In this document: one piece after another, positions 8,211-16,065 of the stretch | Layout: every line of letters begins with the position of its first letter | Position numbering within the stretch: the stretch's first letter is position 1 | NCBI GenBank assembly: GCA_002887195.1 | Contig: PJAB01000521.1 | Location: forward strand, 1-24,766 | Direction of reading: 5' to 3' | Source: Chrysochromulina parva | Taxonomy: Eukaryota > Haptophyta > Prymnesiales > Chrysochromulinaceae | Length of the DNA: 24,766 bases | Made by a program: the position numbers and the translations under genes | Notes under the pieces: generated by a model | The model's database searches: none | Told to the model about the DNA's origin: nothing | What the model saw: only the letters and a program-made list of their open reading frames with translations

Positions 8211-10682
8211 ATGGCGACTTTCATGCTGGGTGCCATGCTCATGGCCACACCCTGCCCGTCGCCGAGCACACTGGAAGAGCGCCTAACGCTCGAGCCCTCC
8301 GGTCAGGAGCTCCGCGCCATGCTCCGCGCGTGCGCCGCGCTGGCCGAGTCGCGGAGGGCTGTCATTGCCGCAGCAGAGGCCGTTCTTGCAGTCGGAGAGC
8401 AAACCGGCATGGCAGCAGCGGCCAAGGCCGTGCTTGCGACGGCTGCAGCGGCGCCACGGATCCCGTTGCCAGCCTCACTGTCCTCGCCGCCGCCCTCGCC
8501 GCCGCAGAGCTCCTCAGGACGCAGCAGCGGCGGCGGCGGCGGCGGCGATGTCAAGTGCGGCGGCAGCAGCAACCGGCGCAAGCTCACGACCTGGCACGAG
8601 TCGGTCGAGGACCAGCAGGCGGCGCAGCTGGCGCAGGCCCGCGCAGTGGCGACACGGCGGCGCGCGCACAAACTTCAGACGCTCATCCCCGTGAGCCCTG
8701 CCGTCCCGGCCGACGCGCCACGCCGGTGGGAGGTCGAGTGTGAGCCGTTGCTCTACGGCCTAGGCCTGCCCGCGGTGCCGCGGTGCACGCCGCTGGCGCC
8801 ATCGGCGGACGCTGCGCGGCCTATGGCCTGTGGGCGCGTGATGCGCGACCACTTCCTCGATGAGAACGAGCAGACGGCGCTCATCACCACTGTTGAGCGA
8901 ACGATGCGAGGTCTCTTCCACCAAGGTGCCCAGACCTCCTTCGCCCCAGAAGCCAAGTCGGCCGCGCGGCACATGGGCGCGGCGGGGCACGCGCTGTTTG
9001 CGAGCGTGCTGCAGCGCGTGCGGCGCACCCTCGAATCCGACTTTGGCGTCGCGCGCCTCTATTCGGCTGGCTCGCTCCTCACACGCATCTGGGCGGACGA
9101 GCGTGTGCCGAGGGATGGCATGGACGTGGAACCTGGGCACAGGTACGACAATCCTCACGTCGACAAGGCGAACCGTGCGTCGTACGACTACTCGGCATTG
9201 CTCTACCTGAACAGCCACTGCCATGCCGATCCCGGCGCGCCGCGCGCTTGCGACTACGACCGCCCGGAGCAGCCTGACTTTGACGGCGGCCGGTTCGTGT
9301 GGGTGGACGAGGGGTCGGACCTCGTGGTAGAGCCTCGAGCGGGTCGGCTGCTGACCTTTAGCGGAGGCACCGAGAACCTGCACCACGGCTCCAAGGTGCT
9401 CAACGGCACGCGGTATGTGCTCGGATTCTGGTTCACCTGCCACGCGGAGCTCGAGTACGAGGACGACGAGGATGTCGTCACGGAGCCGCTGCCGAAGTTG
9501 CCGCTGCCGCACGAGCCGCTGCCGCACGAGCCGCTGCCGCCCGCGTCCGACACCGCGCCGCCCGTACCGCCACGCCGGCGCCGTCCGAGCAGCGGCGCCG
9601 CGGCGCATGATCTGCCGCCGTCGGCGACGGTGCCGCCGCCAGTGCCAGCCCGCCGCCACCCTCCTGGGACTCGAGCCGGCGGCTCTGGCTCAGCCGGCGA
9701 GGTGTCATCTCGGAGGGCCGGGCTCGGAGATGACATCTCGGAGGGCCGGGGCTCGGAGGTGTCATCTCCGAGGGCCGGCCATCCGGACGAGCCGGAATCA
9801 ACGGGCATGACTGAGGCGCAGTGCATCGCCAACTCCCCCAACGCCCAAGCCGCAATCGCGCATCGCGAGGCACTACGCTCACCTGCCCAGACGGCTCTCG
9901 GAGCGGAGATTGACGCGAGCCACAACCCTCGGCCGGCGGAACGCGCGGCGGCAGGCGCACGCTCGGGGCCCGCCGCAGCCGCAACAGACCCTTCCACGAC
10001 GGCCGCGGCTGAGGCGTCAGAGCTCACGCCTGACGAAGCTGACGAAGCGGCGCGCCCGCCACGCTACGTGGACGGCCTCGACCTGGAGGCTCGGCCACCG
10101 TCGGCGGCCGAAGACGGCGCTGTCGACCACCGGAGGCTCCCCCGACCGAGCGATGCGTGGCGCGGCTACGACCTGCCCGGCTTCCCAGATGGAACGCCCG
10201 CACCGTTTGAGGAAGGCTACGAGGGCAGCTACGGCCTCGACGACCAGGCGACGATGGAGGAGGCCATTGAGGCATACGCTGCGGCGCTCGAGCGCTACGA
10301 CGCGGTGCATGGCCCCCCCATGGAGTCGGCTGAGGACGAGGCACGCCTCAAGCGCCAGAGGACCGCCGGCATGCCCTTCCACCCTCTCTACCCGGAGAAG
10401 AGCCAAGGCGGCGAGGACGTGCATTCCAACGCAGAGGACGCATGGGATGCTATGGTCGCTCACGACGCCGCCAGACGCGCGCCAGCGTACGGCGAGCGGC
10501 GCAGCGTCAACGACGCGGGCGAAGAGCGACTGGGCGGCGGCTCCGCAGGTCGCCGCAGCGGTGGTGCGGCGGAGCGCACGGACTGCGGCTTCCCGGGCAT
10601 CACCGAGGCGCAGTGCGTGCAAGAACGCGGTTGCCGGTGGGACGATAGCCGAGTAGGCGTGCCGTGGTGCTTCGAGGCGTAG
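8211..10682 (+). CDS. 2-oxoglutarate/Fe(II) dioxygenase (prolyl-hydroxylase type, OGFOD3-like) with C-terminal trefoil-like module
   Basis: 823 residues; ATG at 8211 in AACATGG context, stop at 10680. Residues 1-170 are Ala-rich helix followed by a Pro/Ser/Gly linker. Residues ~210-415 form a P4Hc-type dioxygenase: iron ligands H316 and D318 ([20 protein letters not shown]), FDGGRFVWV, then [20 protein letters not shown] with distal H391 (or H392) and the 2-oxoglutarate-binding R401 ([12 protein letters not shown]). The double-psi strand pattern and the [13 protein letters not shown] motifs are closest to the OGFOD3-like group, which is inferred. Residues ~420-760 are a low-complexity Pro, Glu and Arg-rich tail. 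Residues ~789-823 end in a trefoil (P-type)-like module: [24 protein letters not shown] degenerate echo (GMTEAQC) occurs near residue 530. The substrate is unknown, and no clear signal peptide or transmembrane helix is seen, which is odd for a trefoil-bearing protein. Confidence 0.85.
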   Translation: MATFMLGAMLMATPCPSPSTLEERLTLEPSGQELRAMLRACAALAESRRAVIAAAEAVLAVGEQTGMAAAAKAVLATAAAAPRIPLPASLSSPPPSPPQSSSGRSSGGGGGGDVKCGGSSNRRKLTTWHESVEDQQAAQLAQARAVATRRRAHKLQTLIPVSPAVPADAPRRWEVECEPLLYGLGLPAVPRCTPLAPSADAARPMACGRVMRDHFLDENEQTALITTVERTMRGLFHQGAQTSFAPEAKSAARHMGAAGHALFASVLQRVRRTLESDFGVARLYSAGSLLTRIWADERVPRDGMDVEPGHRYDNPHVDKANRASYDYSALLYLNSHCHADPGAPRACDYDRPEQPDFDGGRFVWVDEGSDLVVEPRAGRLLTFSGGTENLHHGSKVLNGTRYVLGFWFTCHAELEYEDDEDVVTEPLPKLPLPHEPLPHEPLPPASDTAPPVPPRRRRPSSGAAAHDLPPSATVPPPVPARRHPPGTRAGGSGSAGEVSSRRAGLGDDISEGRGSEVSSPRAGHPDEPESTGMTEAQCIANSPNAQAAIAHREALRSPAQTALGAEIDASHNPRPAERAAAGARSGPAAAATDPSTTAAAEASELTPDEADEAARPPRYVDGLDLEARPPSAAEDGAVDHRRLPRPSDAWRGYDLPGFPDGTPAPFEEGYEGSYGLDDQATMEEAIEAYAAALERYDAVHGPPMESAEDEARLKRQRTAGMPFHPLYPEKSQGGEDVHSNAEDAWDAMVAHDAARRAPAYGERRSVNDAGEERLGGGSAGRRSGGAAERTDCGFPGITEAQCVQERGCRWDDSRVGVPWCFEA
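9704..9776 (+). repeat. Three imperfect ~28-bp repeats with internal inverted symmetry
   Basis: GTCATCTCGGAGGGCCGG (9704), GACATCTCGGAGGGCCGG (9732) and GTCATCTCCGAGGGCCGG (9761) recur at spacings of 28 and 29 bp. Because neither spacing is a multiple of three but their sum is, the first and third copies are read in one frame and the middle copy in another. CTCGGAGATGAC (9723-9734) and GTCATCTCCGAG (9761-9772) form a perfect 12-bp inverted pair. All lies inside the oxygenase low-complexity tail. Confidence 0.85.
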
Positions 10683-10691
10683 GCGGCCCGC

Positions 10692-10723
10692 GCGTTCCTT
10701 TTAGGGGGGCGTTCCTTTTAGGG
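10692..10723 (+). repeat. 15-bp direct repeat downstream of the oxygenase gene
   Basis: GCGTTCCTTTTAGGG occurs at 10692-10706 and again at 10709-10723, separated by two G. It sits 10 bp after the oxygenase stop codon and 190 bp before the SPX-RING start, so it lies in the presumed 3' untranslated region. The rest of the 231-bp gap is AT-rich toward 10780 with no gene. Confidence 0.8.
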
Positions 10724-10913
10724 ATTGTAATGAGTGTGGCTCTTTGAATCGCTTCAAATCACAAACTAAAAATAACGCGCACCTTACATGTACCTCGCGT
10801 CAGATCGGGGGAGGTCGCGCTAAAAATATCGCTCTTCTTCCTTTTGCCGCAACACAACCGACGCCTTGAGTGCTTGGTCAGGTGCTGGACCTTACTCAAC
10901 TGCCCGCCTGGCC

Positions 10914-11705
10914 ATGAAATTTGGCAAGCTGTGCGAGGAGGCGTTCCGGAAGCTGGAAATCGATCTGCCTGCCTTCCCTTATAAGCAGGCGAAAAAGGAG
11001 TTGAAAGCTGCTGCCCTACAACCCTGCGGACTGGCCGCGCGAGTCGTTTTCTTCAACTTCCTCCGAAAGGAACTCATGCTCATCGATGCCAAATGGTCGT
11101 GCGCGGCACGCCAAACTGTGCAGGCTAAGGTTGCTCCTATCACTACCACATTCCTCACCACCGTCGGGTTGCGGCGGCGTCCGGGCGCTGAAGCAGCACG
11201 GAAGCTCAATGCGTGGGCGAGCCTCTCAAGGGACGGTGTACGCAAGATCGTGAAGAAGTACAACAAGCAACTTGGTCCGCGGTGCGGGCACGTTGCCGAG
11301 CCCCCCGGCACGCCGCCCCGGTTTGTCCGCTCTCGGCTGCGCACCGAACTGGAGATCCTCGCGCAGCAGGAGGAGGCCACGGAGGGCGGGAATTCTGCTG
11401 CGCTTGATTGCCCAGTCTGCTTGGAGACCCTCTTTGACCCGGTGGCCCCCGAGTGCGGGCATGCCTTGTGCCGCGAGTGCTTTCTGGCGCTCTGCCAAAG
11501 GTGTGACATCTTGCAATGTCCAATTTGCCGCCGGCCTGCCACTAATACACGGCGCATGCCAGCATGCGGAGCAATGGCCATGGCGGCGGATCCAGAGGCG
11601 CACACCGCTCGGAAGCGTGCCGCAGAGCAAGAGGAGGGCGCGAAGCTGGCCAAGCAGTATACGTACAGGATCCGGAACCACCCGATGTATGGCCCTCACG
11701 CGTAG
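10914..11705 (+). CDS. SPX-RING E3 ubiquitin ligase (NLA/BAH1 type)
   Basis: 263 residues from ATG at 10914 (MKFGKLCEEAFRKLEIDLPA) to TAG at 11703. The frame continues 16 codons upstream without ATG, and SPX domains begin exactly with MKFG, so this start is secure. Residues 1-~145 form an SPX domain: the KFGK start, the basic YKQAKKELK helix, and the third-helix segment DGVRKIVKKYNKQLG with the lysines that bind inositol pyrophosphates. Residues 166-206 form a C3HC4 RING: CPVCLETLFDP, CGHALCREC, CPICRR. In plants NLA proteins of this architecture ubiquitinate phosphate transporters and tune phosphate/nitrate balance at the membrane. The C-terminus is a basic helix ending in NHPMYGPHA. It lies tail-to-tail with an SLC17-type carrier 750 bp away. 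Domain assignment is firm; the target is inferred. Confidence 0.9.
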   Translation: MKFGKLCEEAFRKLEIDLPAFPYKQAKKELKAAALQPCGLAARVVFFNFLRKELMLIDAKWSCAARQTVQAKVAPITTTFLTTVGLRRRPGAEAARKLNAWASLSRDGVRKIVKKYNKQLGPRCGHVAEPPGTPPRFVRSRLRTELEILAQQEEATEGGNSAALDCPVCLETLFDPVAPECGHALCRECFLALCQRCDILQCPICRRPATNTRRMPACGAMAMAADPEAHTARKRAAEQEEGAKLAKQYTYRIRNHPMYGPHA

Positions 11706-12455
11706 CCCGATCTGGGTGGGCTCCACACACGGCGGCGCAGATCGGCGCATCGGCCCATGTGTGGTTCTCACGCAATGACCCTGCCAACTAAGGCGAGGAG
11801 TAGGCAACGTAAGACAACACGTACGATCAACAATACTCTGTACAGCTAGACTAATAGTAAGGTACCATGGCGCATAGGTTACCATGAGTAAGTGTGGTGT
11901 CTGGTGAGACTGTGTACGGCGGGTGACGCGTGGACGATGTGGAATGTATCCGCGTTTGTCGTGTGTCGGGTGACTGGTGTGACCGGTCGGCTCGGCCCTC
12001 GGTGGTTGGGGTGTAGCCGAGCGGAGGGGCGCTGCATCGGGCGCTGGGGGGTCGGGCTCTCGGGGCCGTGTGGGATCCGGGGCGCCGCGCAGCAACGCCG
12101 GGGCCATGGCGGCCCACGGCCAAGCGCCGCGCCGCGCGCAGGGCGCGGCGCGCACGGCAGGCGGGACGACGACCGATCGACCGGGATGCACAGGAACGTT
12201 GTAACGCCCGACCACTCTGACGGGACGTAAGTCGTTACTTCTGAGTTTTGTATTCCGTCTCACATATAAATGTGTCGCTCGTGGCGTCAAGCCGCACCGC
12301 CTCCGCCATCTCCACACCACCACACTCCACAGAGTCGACGGTGCTGGCGCGGGCCAGGACCCAGGTGCCGCTGCCGGGGTAACCGAGCTCATTCGAGGAG
12401 GCTGGCGCACCTGCGTGCAGCTCGCGACGTCTTCAAATTTGATGTCACCGGTCGT
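11706..12455. other. Convergent 3' intergenic region (750 bp)
   Basis: Lies between the stops of the SPX-RING gene and the SLC17-type gene. A 394-codon minus-strand frame spans part of it but runs antisense through the SPX-RING exon and is Arg/Pro-rich without domain resemblance, so I do not call it. The stretch 11980-12170 is extremely GC-rich. GTAACG (near 12200) pairs with CGTTAC (near 12232), with inner CCCG/CGGG pairing, a possible hairpin. CACATATAAATGTG (12261-12274) is AT-rich and nearly palindromic. No gene is supported. Confidence 0.45.
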
Positions 12456-13880
12456 CTACTTTAATGGACTTAGTGGCGAGGCATCGTTCGGCTCTACGTC
12501 GCTCGTATGCTCCGCGTCAGGCGAGTTCATGAGTTCGGAGAGCGAGAGCGACTCCTCGCACCCTCCGCTGAACGCACCGCGCGAGGGGAGGCGCACCCGC
12601 GTCGCCGAGGCCACCCAACAGAAGGCAGACACGGCAGGCAGACCGAAGAGGGGCCCGAAGACGAGAAATGTGGCGCTGTAGCCGCCGGCCTCGCCGAATC
12701 GGCTCACAAAGGTGGAGGCGATCACAGGAGCGGCGATGCCCGCGAGCGTCGCGAGCGTGTTGCTGTACGAGTACGCAGTGCCTGAGAGTTCACCGAAGGC
12801 GTCCAAGTATAACGCCTGCCATCCGGGCTGTGCGAGGCCGAGCGCGCCGGTCGCTCCAATGACCAGAACGACGGCGGTCGTCGCGTCGGTGACGCACCCC
12901 GCCGCAAAGAGCAAGAGGCCCGAGAGGCCGAGCCCCACTGCTGTGAAAGCCTTGCGCACGTGCGTGATGCTCACACGCCCCGAGTTGATGAGTGCATCCG
13001 CAATCGAAGCCGCACCGAAGGCGAGCAGCACGTTGGCCAAATAAGGAAGCGTGGTGCCGGCGGCAAGGGCTCCGGCGGATGCGTGGAGCGAGGTGGTGAG
13101 GAAGAGCGGCAGCTGCGTGAGCAGCCCGTAGTTGATAAAGTTGGCCGCACAATGGCAGCCGTAGAGCACGAGCAACGTTGGCTGAAACGCGAGCACGTGC
13201 CACGGTGCGGCCGTTTCCTTGCGACCTGAGGCCCTCCCGAAACCGAGTGCCACTGCGGCGGAGGTGGAGCCAGGGACGCGGTCAGGCACGAGCAGCAGCC
13301 ATGCGGTGGCCCAGATGCTGCTCGCAGCCGACCACACGCCAAAGCAGCCGGCCAGGCCGTACGCCCTTCGCATCTGCTCGCTCACAAAGAAGCCGGAGGC
13401 CGTACCCGCAGCCACTCCGATGCTCATCGAGGAGGTGATCGCTCGCGAGCGGGTCGCTGGGGTCGTCCACTCGTGCAGCAGTTGATACGCGCAGGGGAAA
13501 GTGCACGCTTGTGCTACGCCGCACACGATTCGTGCGGAGACGACCAGCTCAGGAGTTGAGCTCACATACGGGATGAGCGCGTTGGCAGCCGATGCGATGA
13601 GCACGCCACCGGGCAGGATGGTGCGCGCGCCATGCCGCTGCGCGAGAAGTGAGCCCGGTATATTGCCAACCATGTAGCCGATGAAGAAGGCGCTCAGAGA
13701 CGTGCCCGTCCAGCCGTTTGGCCATGAGGATTGCATTTCATGCACGCCTACCGATAGATCCGTTCGCATGCCATACATGAGTGCGATGCACACGCCGAGC
13801 ATGGCGACGATGAAGATGCGTTGTGCAGCGGATGGGCCACCTCGGCGCCCATGGTCTTCAACTAGGCACGGAAAGAGCAT
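12456..13880 (-). CDS. SLC17-type major facilitator carrier (anion/phosphate cotransporter family)
   Basis: 474 residues from ATG at 13880 to the stop at 12456. The frame is open ~170 codons further upstream only because it is antisense to the Lys-rich start of the nucleolin-like gene; that part (Pro/Ser/Trp repeats) is not protein-like. Twelve membrane segments are apparent. Family signatures include MYGMRTDLSVGVHEMQ in the first helix-loop, SAFFIGYMVGNIPGSLLAQR in helix 2 (the Y-x-x-x-x-x-P-G-G/S-x-L-A motif), FPCAYQLLHEWTTPATRSRA around helices 4-5, and QPGWQALYLDAFGELSGTAY then SNTLATLAGIAAPVI near helices 10-11. SLC17/ANTR members carry phosphate, ascorbate, urate, sialic acid or glutamate, so substrate is open. 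A cytoplasmic acidic tail with SELMNSPDAEHTSDVEPNDA ends the protein. It is head-to-head with the nucleolin-like gene. Confidence 0.85.
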   Translation of the reverse strand: MLFPCLVEDHGRRGGPSAAQRIFIVAMLGVCIALMYGMRTDLSVGVHEMQSSWPNGWTGTSLSAFFIGYMVGNIPGSLLAQRHGARTILPGGVLIASAANALIPYVSSTPELVVSARIVCGVAQACTFPCAYQLLHEWTTPATRSRAITSSMSIGVAAGTASGFFVSEQMRRAYGLAGCFGVWSAASSIWATAWLLLVPDRVPGSTSAAVALGFGRASGRKETAAPWHVLAFQPTLLVLYGCHCAANFINYGLLTQLPLFLTTSLHASAGALAAGTTLPYLANVLLAFGAASIADALINSGRVSITHVRKAFTAVGLGLSGLLLFAAGCVTDATTAVVLVIGATGALGLAQPGWQALYLDAFGELSGTAYSYSNTLATLAGIAAPVIASTFVSRFGEAGGYSATFLVFGPLFGLPAVSAFCWVASATRVRLPSRGAFSGGCEESLSLSELMNSPDAEHTSDVEPNDASPLSPLK

Positions 13881-14041
13881 GGTCACGCGCACCCGGAAGA
13901 CTTGGCAGCGAAGTTTTGTCAAAGTCCGTTTCTTGAATGAGCATAAGCTGGAGCGGCACACGTGCCTTTTTTGGCACCTTCTCCGATCGAAACGGGCGAG
14001 CCTTGCGGCGACGTCGCTGACCGCTTTTACGAACGCACACA
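13881..14041. promoter_or_regulatory. 161-bp divergent promoter between SLC17-type and nucleolin-like genes
   Basis: Contains a CACGTG palindrome at 13959-13964 (the core bound by bHLH factors, including Pho4/Myc types in other eukaryotes) immediately followed by a small hairpin GTGCC-TTTTTT-GGCAC. CGATCGAAACGGG lies near 13986. Which gene the CACGTG box serves cannot be told. Assigned by arrangement and motif only. Confidence 0.45.
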
Positions 14042-15355
14042 ATGGGCAAGAAGGACGGCGAGGAGCTGACCAAGGAGGAGAAGGCAGCGAAGAAAGCCAA
14101 AAAGGAGGCCAAGCGCGCGCTGGAGGCGGCGGAGGAGGAGAAGGCGGCCAAGAAGGCCAAGGCGGACGAGGATGATACGCCCGCAAAGCTGAGCAAGGAG
14201 GAGAAGGCGGCCAAGAAGGCGGCCAAGGAGGCGAAGAAGGCGGCAAAAGAGGGCAAAGCTGAGCCCACCACAGAGGAGGAGAAACCGTCCAAGAAGGACA
14301 AGAAGGACAAGAAGGACAAGAAGAGCGATGCCGGAGATGACGAGTGGACGGCCAAGAAGGCCAAGAAGGAGGAGGTCGCGGCGGCGCCTGCGCCTGCACC
14401 CGAGAGCGACGGCGAGGTGCGCGTCTACGTGAGCAACCTGCCCTTCAAGATGACTGACGAGTGGATGCAGGAGGAGTTTGCCGCGTGTGGCAAGATCACC
14501 AAGTTCGAGTGGCTCTCGCACTCGGATACGGGACGTTTCAAGGGGTCGGGCTTCCTCACTTTCGCCACCAAAGCTGAGGCGGACGCGGCGTGCGCGCTCA
14601 ACGGCAAGGAGCTCGAGGGGCGCCCCATGAAAGTGGAGCTGGCCTCGCCGCGCAAGTCGGCCGTGCCGGGTGGCATCGCGGGCAGCGGCGACGTGGGTGA
14701 GCCGAGCGCGTCCATCTTCGTCGGCAACCTGTCGTGGAGCGTGACCGAGGAGATGCTGCGCGCCACGTTCAAGGACTGCGGCACCATCAACAACGTCAAC
14801 ATGGTCCAAAAGGACGGCGAGTTCCGCGGCTTCTGCTTCATCGACTTCGATTCGATCGAGTCCGCAACCAAGGCCGTCGCGTACGCCGACGCCGACTGCG
14901 CCGGCCGGCCGATGCGCATCAACTTCTCCAAGTCCTCCGGCAAGTCCTCGCCCGACAAGAAGCCGTTCGGCGACAAGGGGGGCGCCGCGTGGAAGGCGAA
15001 GCCGGGCGGCGAAGGCGGGCGCACCGAGCGGCCGTACAAGCCGCAGAATCCGAAGCCCGATGGCTGCCTCGAACTCTTCTGTGGCAACTTGCCCTGGACG
15101 ATTGACGAGACCAAGATCACCGAATTCTTCGGGAAGGCGGGCGCCAAGGTTGCCTCCACGCGCTGGCTCAACGACAAGGAGACAGGCGAGTTCAAGGGCA
15201 TCGGCTTCGTTGCGTTCGAGAGCACGGCCGACGTGGACAAGGCCGTCACCCTCGGCGGCGAGAATCTCGAAGGACGGCCTATCCGTCTTGACTACGCTGG
15301 CCAGAAGAGCGACAAGCCCAAGGGCGCGTGGCAGGGCGGCGACAAGAGCTGGTGA
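14042..15355 (+). CDS. Nucleolin-like protein with three RRM domains
   Basis: 437 residues from ATG at 14042 (ACAATGG context) to TGA. Residues 1-~115 are a Lys/Ala/Glu-rich charged helix with repeated KEEKAAKKA blocks and KKDKKDKKDKK, typical of nucleolar histone-chaperone-like N-termini, though basic rather than purely acidic. Three RRMs follow: RRM1 ~125-200 (RNP2 VYVSNL, RNP1 KGSGFLTF), RRM2 ~223-297 (RNP2 IFVGNL, RNP1 RGFCFIDF), RRM3 ~342-416 (RNP2 LFCGNL, RNP1 KGIGFVAF). RNP1 aromatic positions are present in all three. A short Gly/Lys linker and a GKSSPDKKPFGDKGGAAWKA segment separate RRM2 from RRM3. The tail KGAWQGGDKSW lacks a long RGG domain, unlike animal nucleolin. Expected role is pre-rRNA binding and ribosome biogenesis (family knowledge). 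NSR1/GAR2-like is an equal description. Confidence 0.88.
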   Translation: MGKKDGEELTKEEKAAKKAKKEAKRALEAAEEEKAAKKAKADEDDTPAKLSKEEKAAKKAAKEAKKAAKEGKAEPTTEEEKPSKKDKKDKKDKKSDAGDDEWTAKKAKKEEVAAAPAPAPESDGEVRVYVSNLPFKMTDEWMQEEFAACGKITKFEWLSHSDTGRFKGSGFLTFATKAEADAACALNGKELEGRPMKVELASPRKSAVPGGIAGSGDVGEPSASIFVGNLSWSVTEEMLRATFKDCGTINNVNMVQKDGEFRGFCFIDFDSIESATKAVAYADADCAGRPMRINFSKSSGKSSPDKKPFGDKGGAAWKAKPGGEGGRTERPYKPQNPKPDGCLELFCGNLPWTIDETKITEFFGKAGAKVASTRWLNDKETGEFKGIGFVAFESTADVDKAVTLGGENLEGRPIRLDYAGQKSDKPKGAWQGGDKSW

Positions 15356-16065
15356 GCCGCAGTGTGGGCGGCGCCCACGCATGCGCCCACGCCACAGCGG
15401 CGAGCCGCATGCGCCGCGCACGCCGACCCCGTTGGCGCGATGCCGGCTCTCTTCGCCCCGGCCGGCGCGTCGGGGGGGGGCTGAACGGGCGGCGAAGCCG
15501 GAAGCGCGCCAGAGCCACAGGATGATCGTGTGTGCTGGATGACGTGAGTTCTGATCATAGAGTGAGGCGAAGATCGTGGATGTGATGCTGATGGGTCGTG
15601 CGGGGGTGGTCTATCTGCCCTCGTAGTCTCCTGGAGAGGGCCGGGCTGACGGCTGTGTAGCGGATGCTGCGTGATCGTGTTTCGTTACGATGTCGTGTGA
15701 TTGTAATCGTGTTTGGAGTTTGCGTTCACGTCTCCGGTTCTGCTCTTGCGTGGAGTTGCGTGAAAGAGTCATACATTTATTCCTCTGACGATTTGCGAGA
15801 ACGGTCTACATCAATGTGCCTCCATGGCCCTGCGAGCAAGCCTCCCTCAGATGAGTGAGGGGCCATGGCCCACAACCCACGGCCCGGCGCTGCGCGTGCG
15901 TGGTTCAGAACGCAAGATCTCATGGGGGGCTCTCCCGATGGGACCAATCTGGTCGCGTTATGATTGGCTGGTGGCACTGCTCGAACGCTCTGAGTCACCA
16001 CCTGAGTGCCCAGCGCCCGGCGCCGCGTAGGCGTACCGCGCCTCACGGCAATCGATAAACGTCCA
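15356..16065. other. Convergent 3' intergenic region (710 bp)
   Basis: Holds the 3' untranslated regions of the nucleolin-like and FOP genes. The first ~120 bp are GC-rich with GGCGGCGCCCACGC-type inverted strings and a run of nine G at 15472-15480. From ~15530 the sequence is less GC-rich and has TGTGAT-rich stretches. Open frames are short or overlap neighbours, and their products (Arg/Pro-rich) resemble no family. No RNA gene was recognised. Confidence 0.45.

Noticed and set aside
11226..12410. 394-codon minus-strand open frame across the SPX-RING 3' half and the following gap
   Set aside because: It is antisense to a well-supported SPX-RING exon, rich in Arg/Pro/Ala, and has no domain resemblance; stop codons are rare by chance in such GC-rich DNA.
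13881..14399. N-terminal extension of the SLC17-type protein
   Set aside because: The extra ~170 codons are antisense to the Lys-rich start of the nucleolin-like gene and give Pro/Ser/Trp repeats; the ATG at 13880 puts the first membrane helix at the expected place.
14027..15421. 464-codon minus-strand open frame opposite the nucleolin-like gene
   Set aside because: It is the mirror of the RRM gene; its product is Leu/Arg/Gly-rich shadow sequence, while the plus strand has three intact RRMs.
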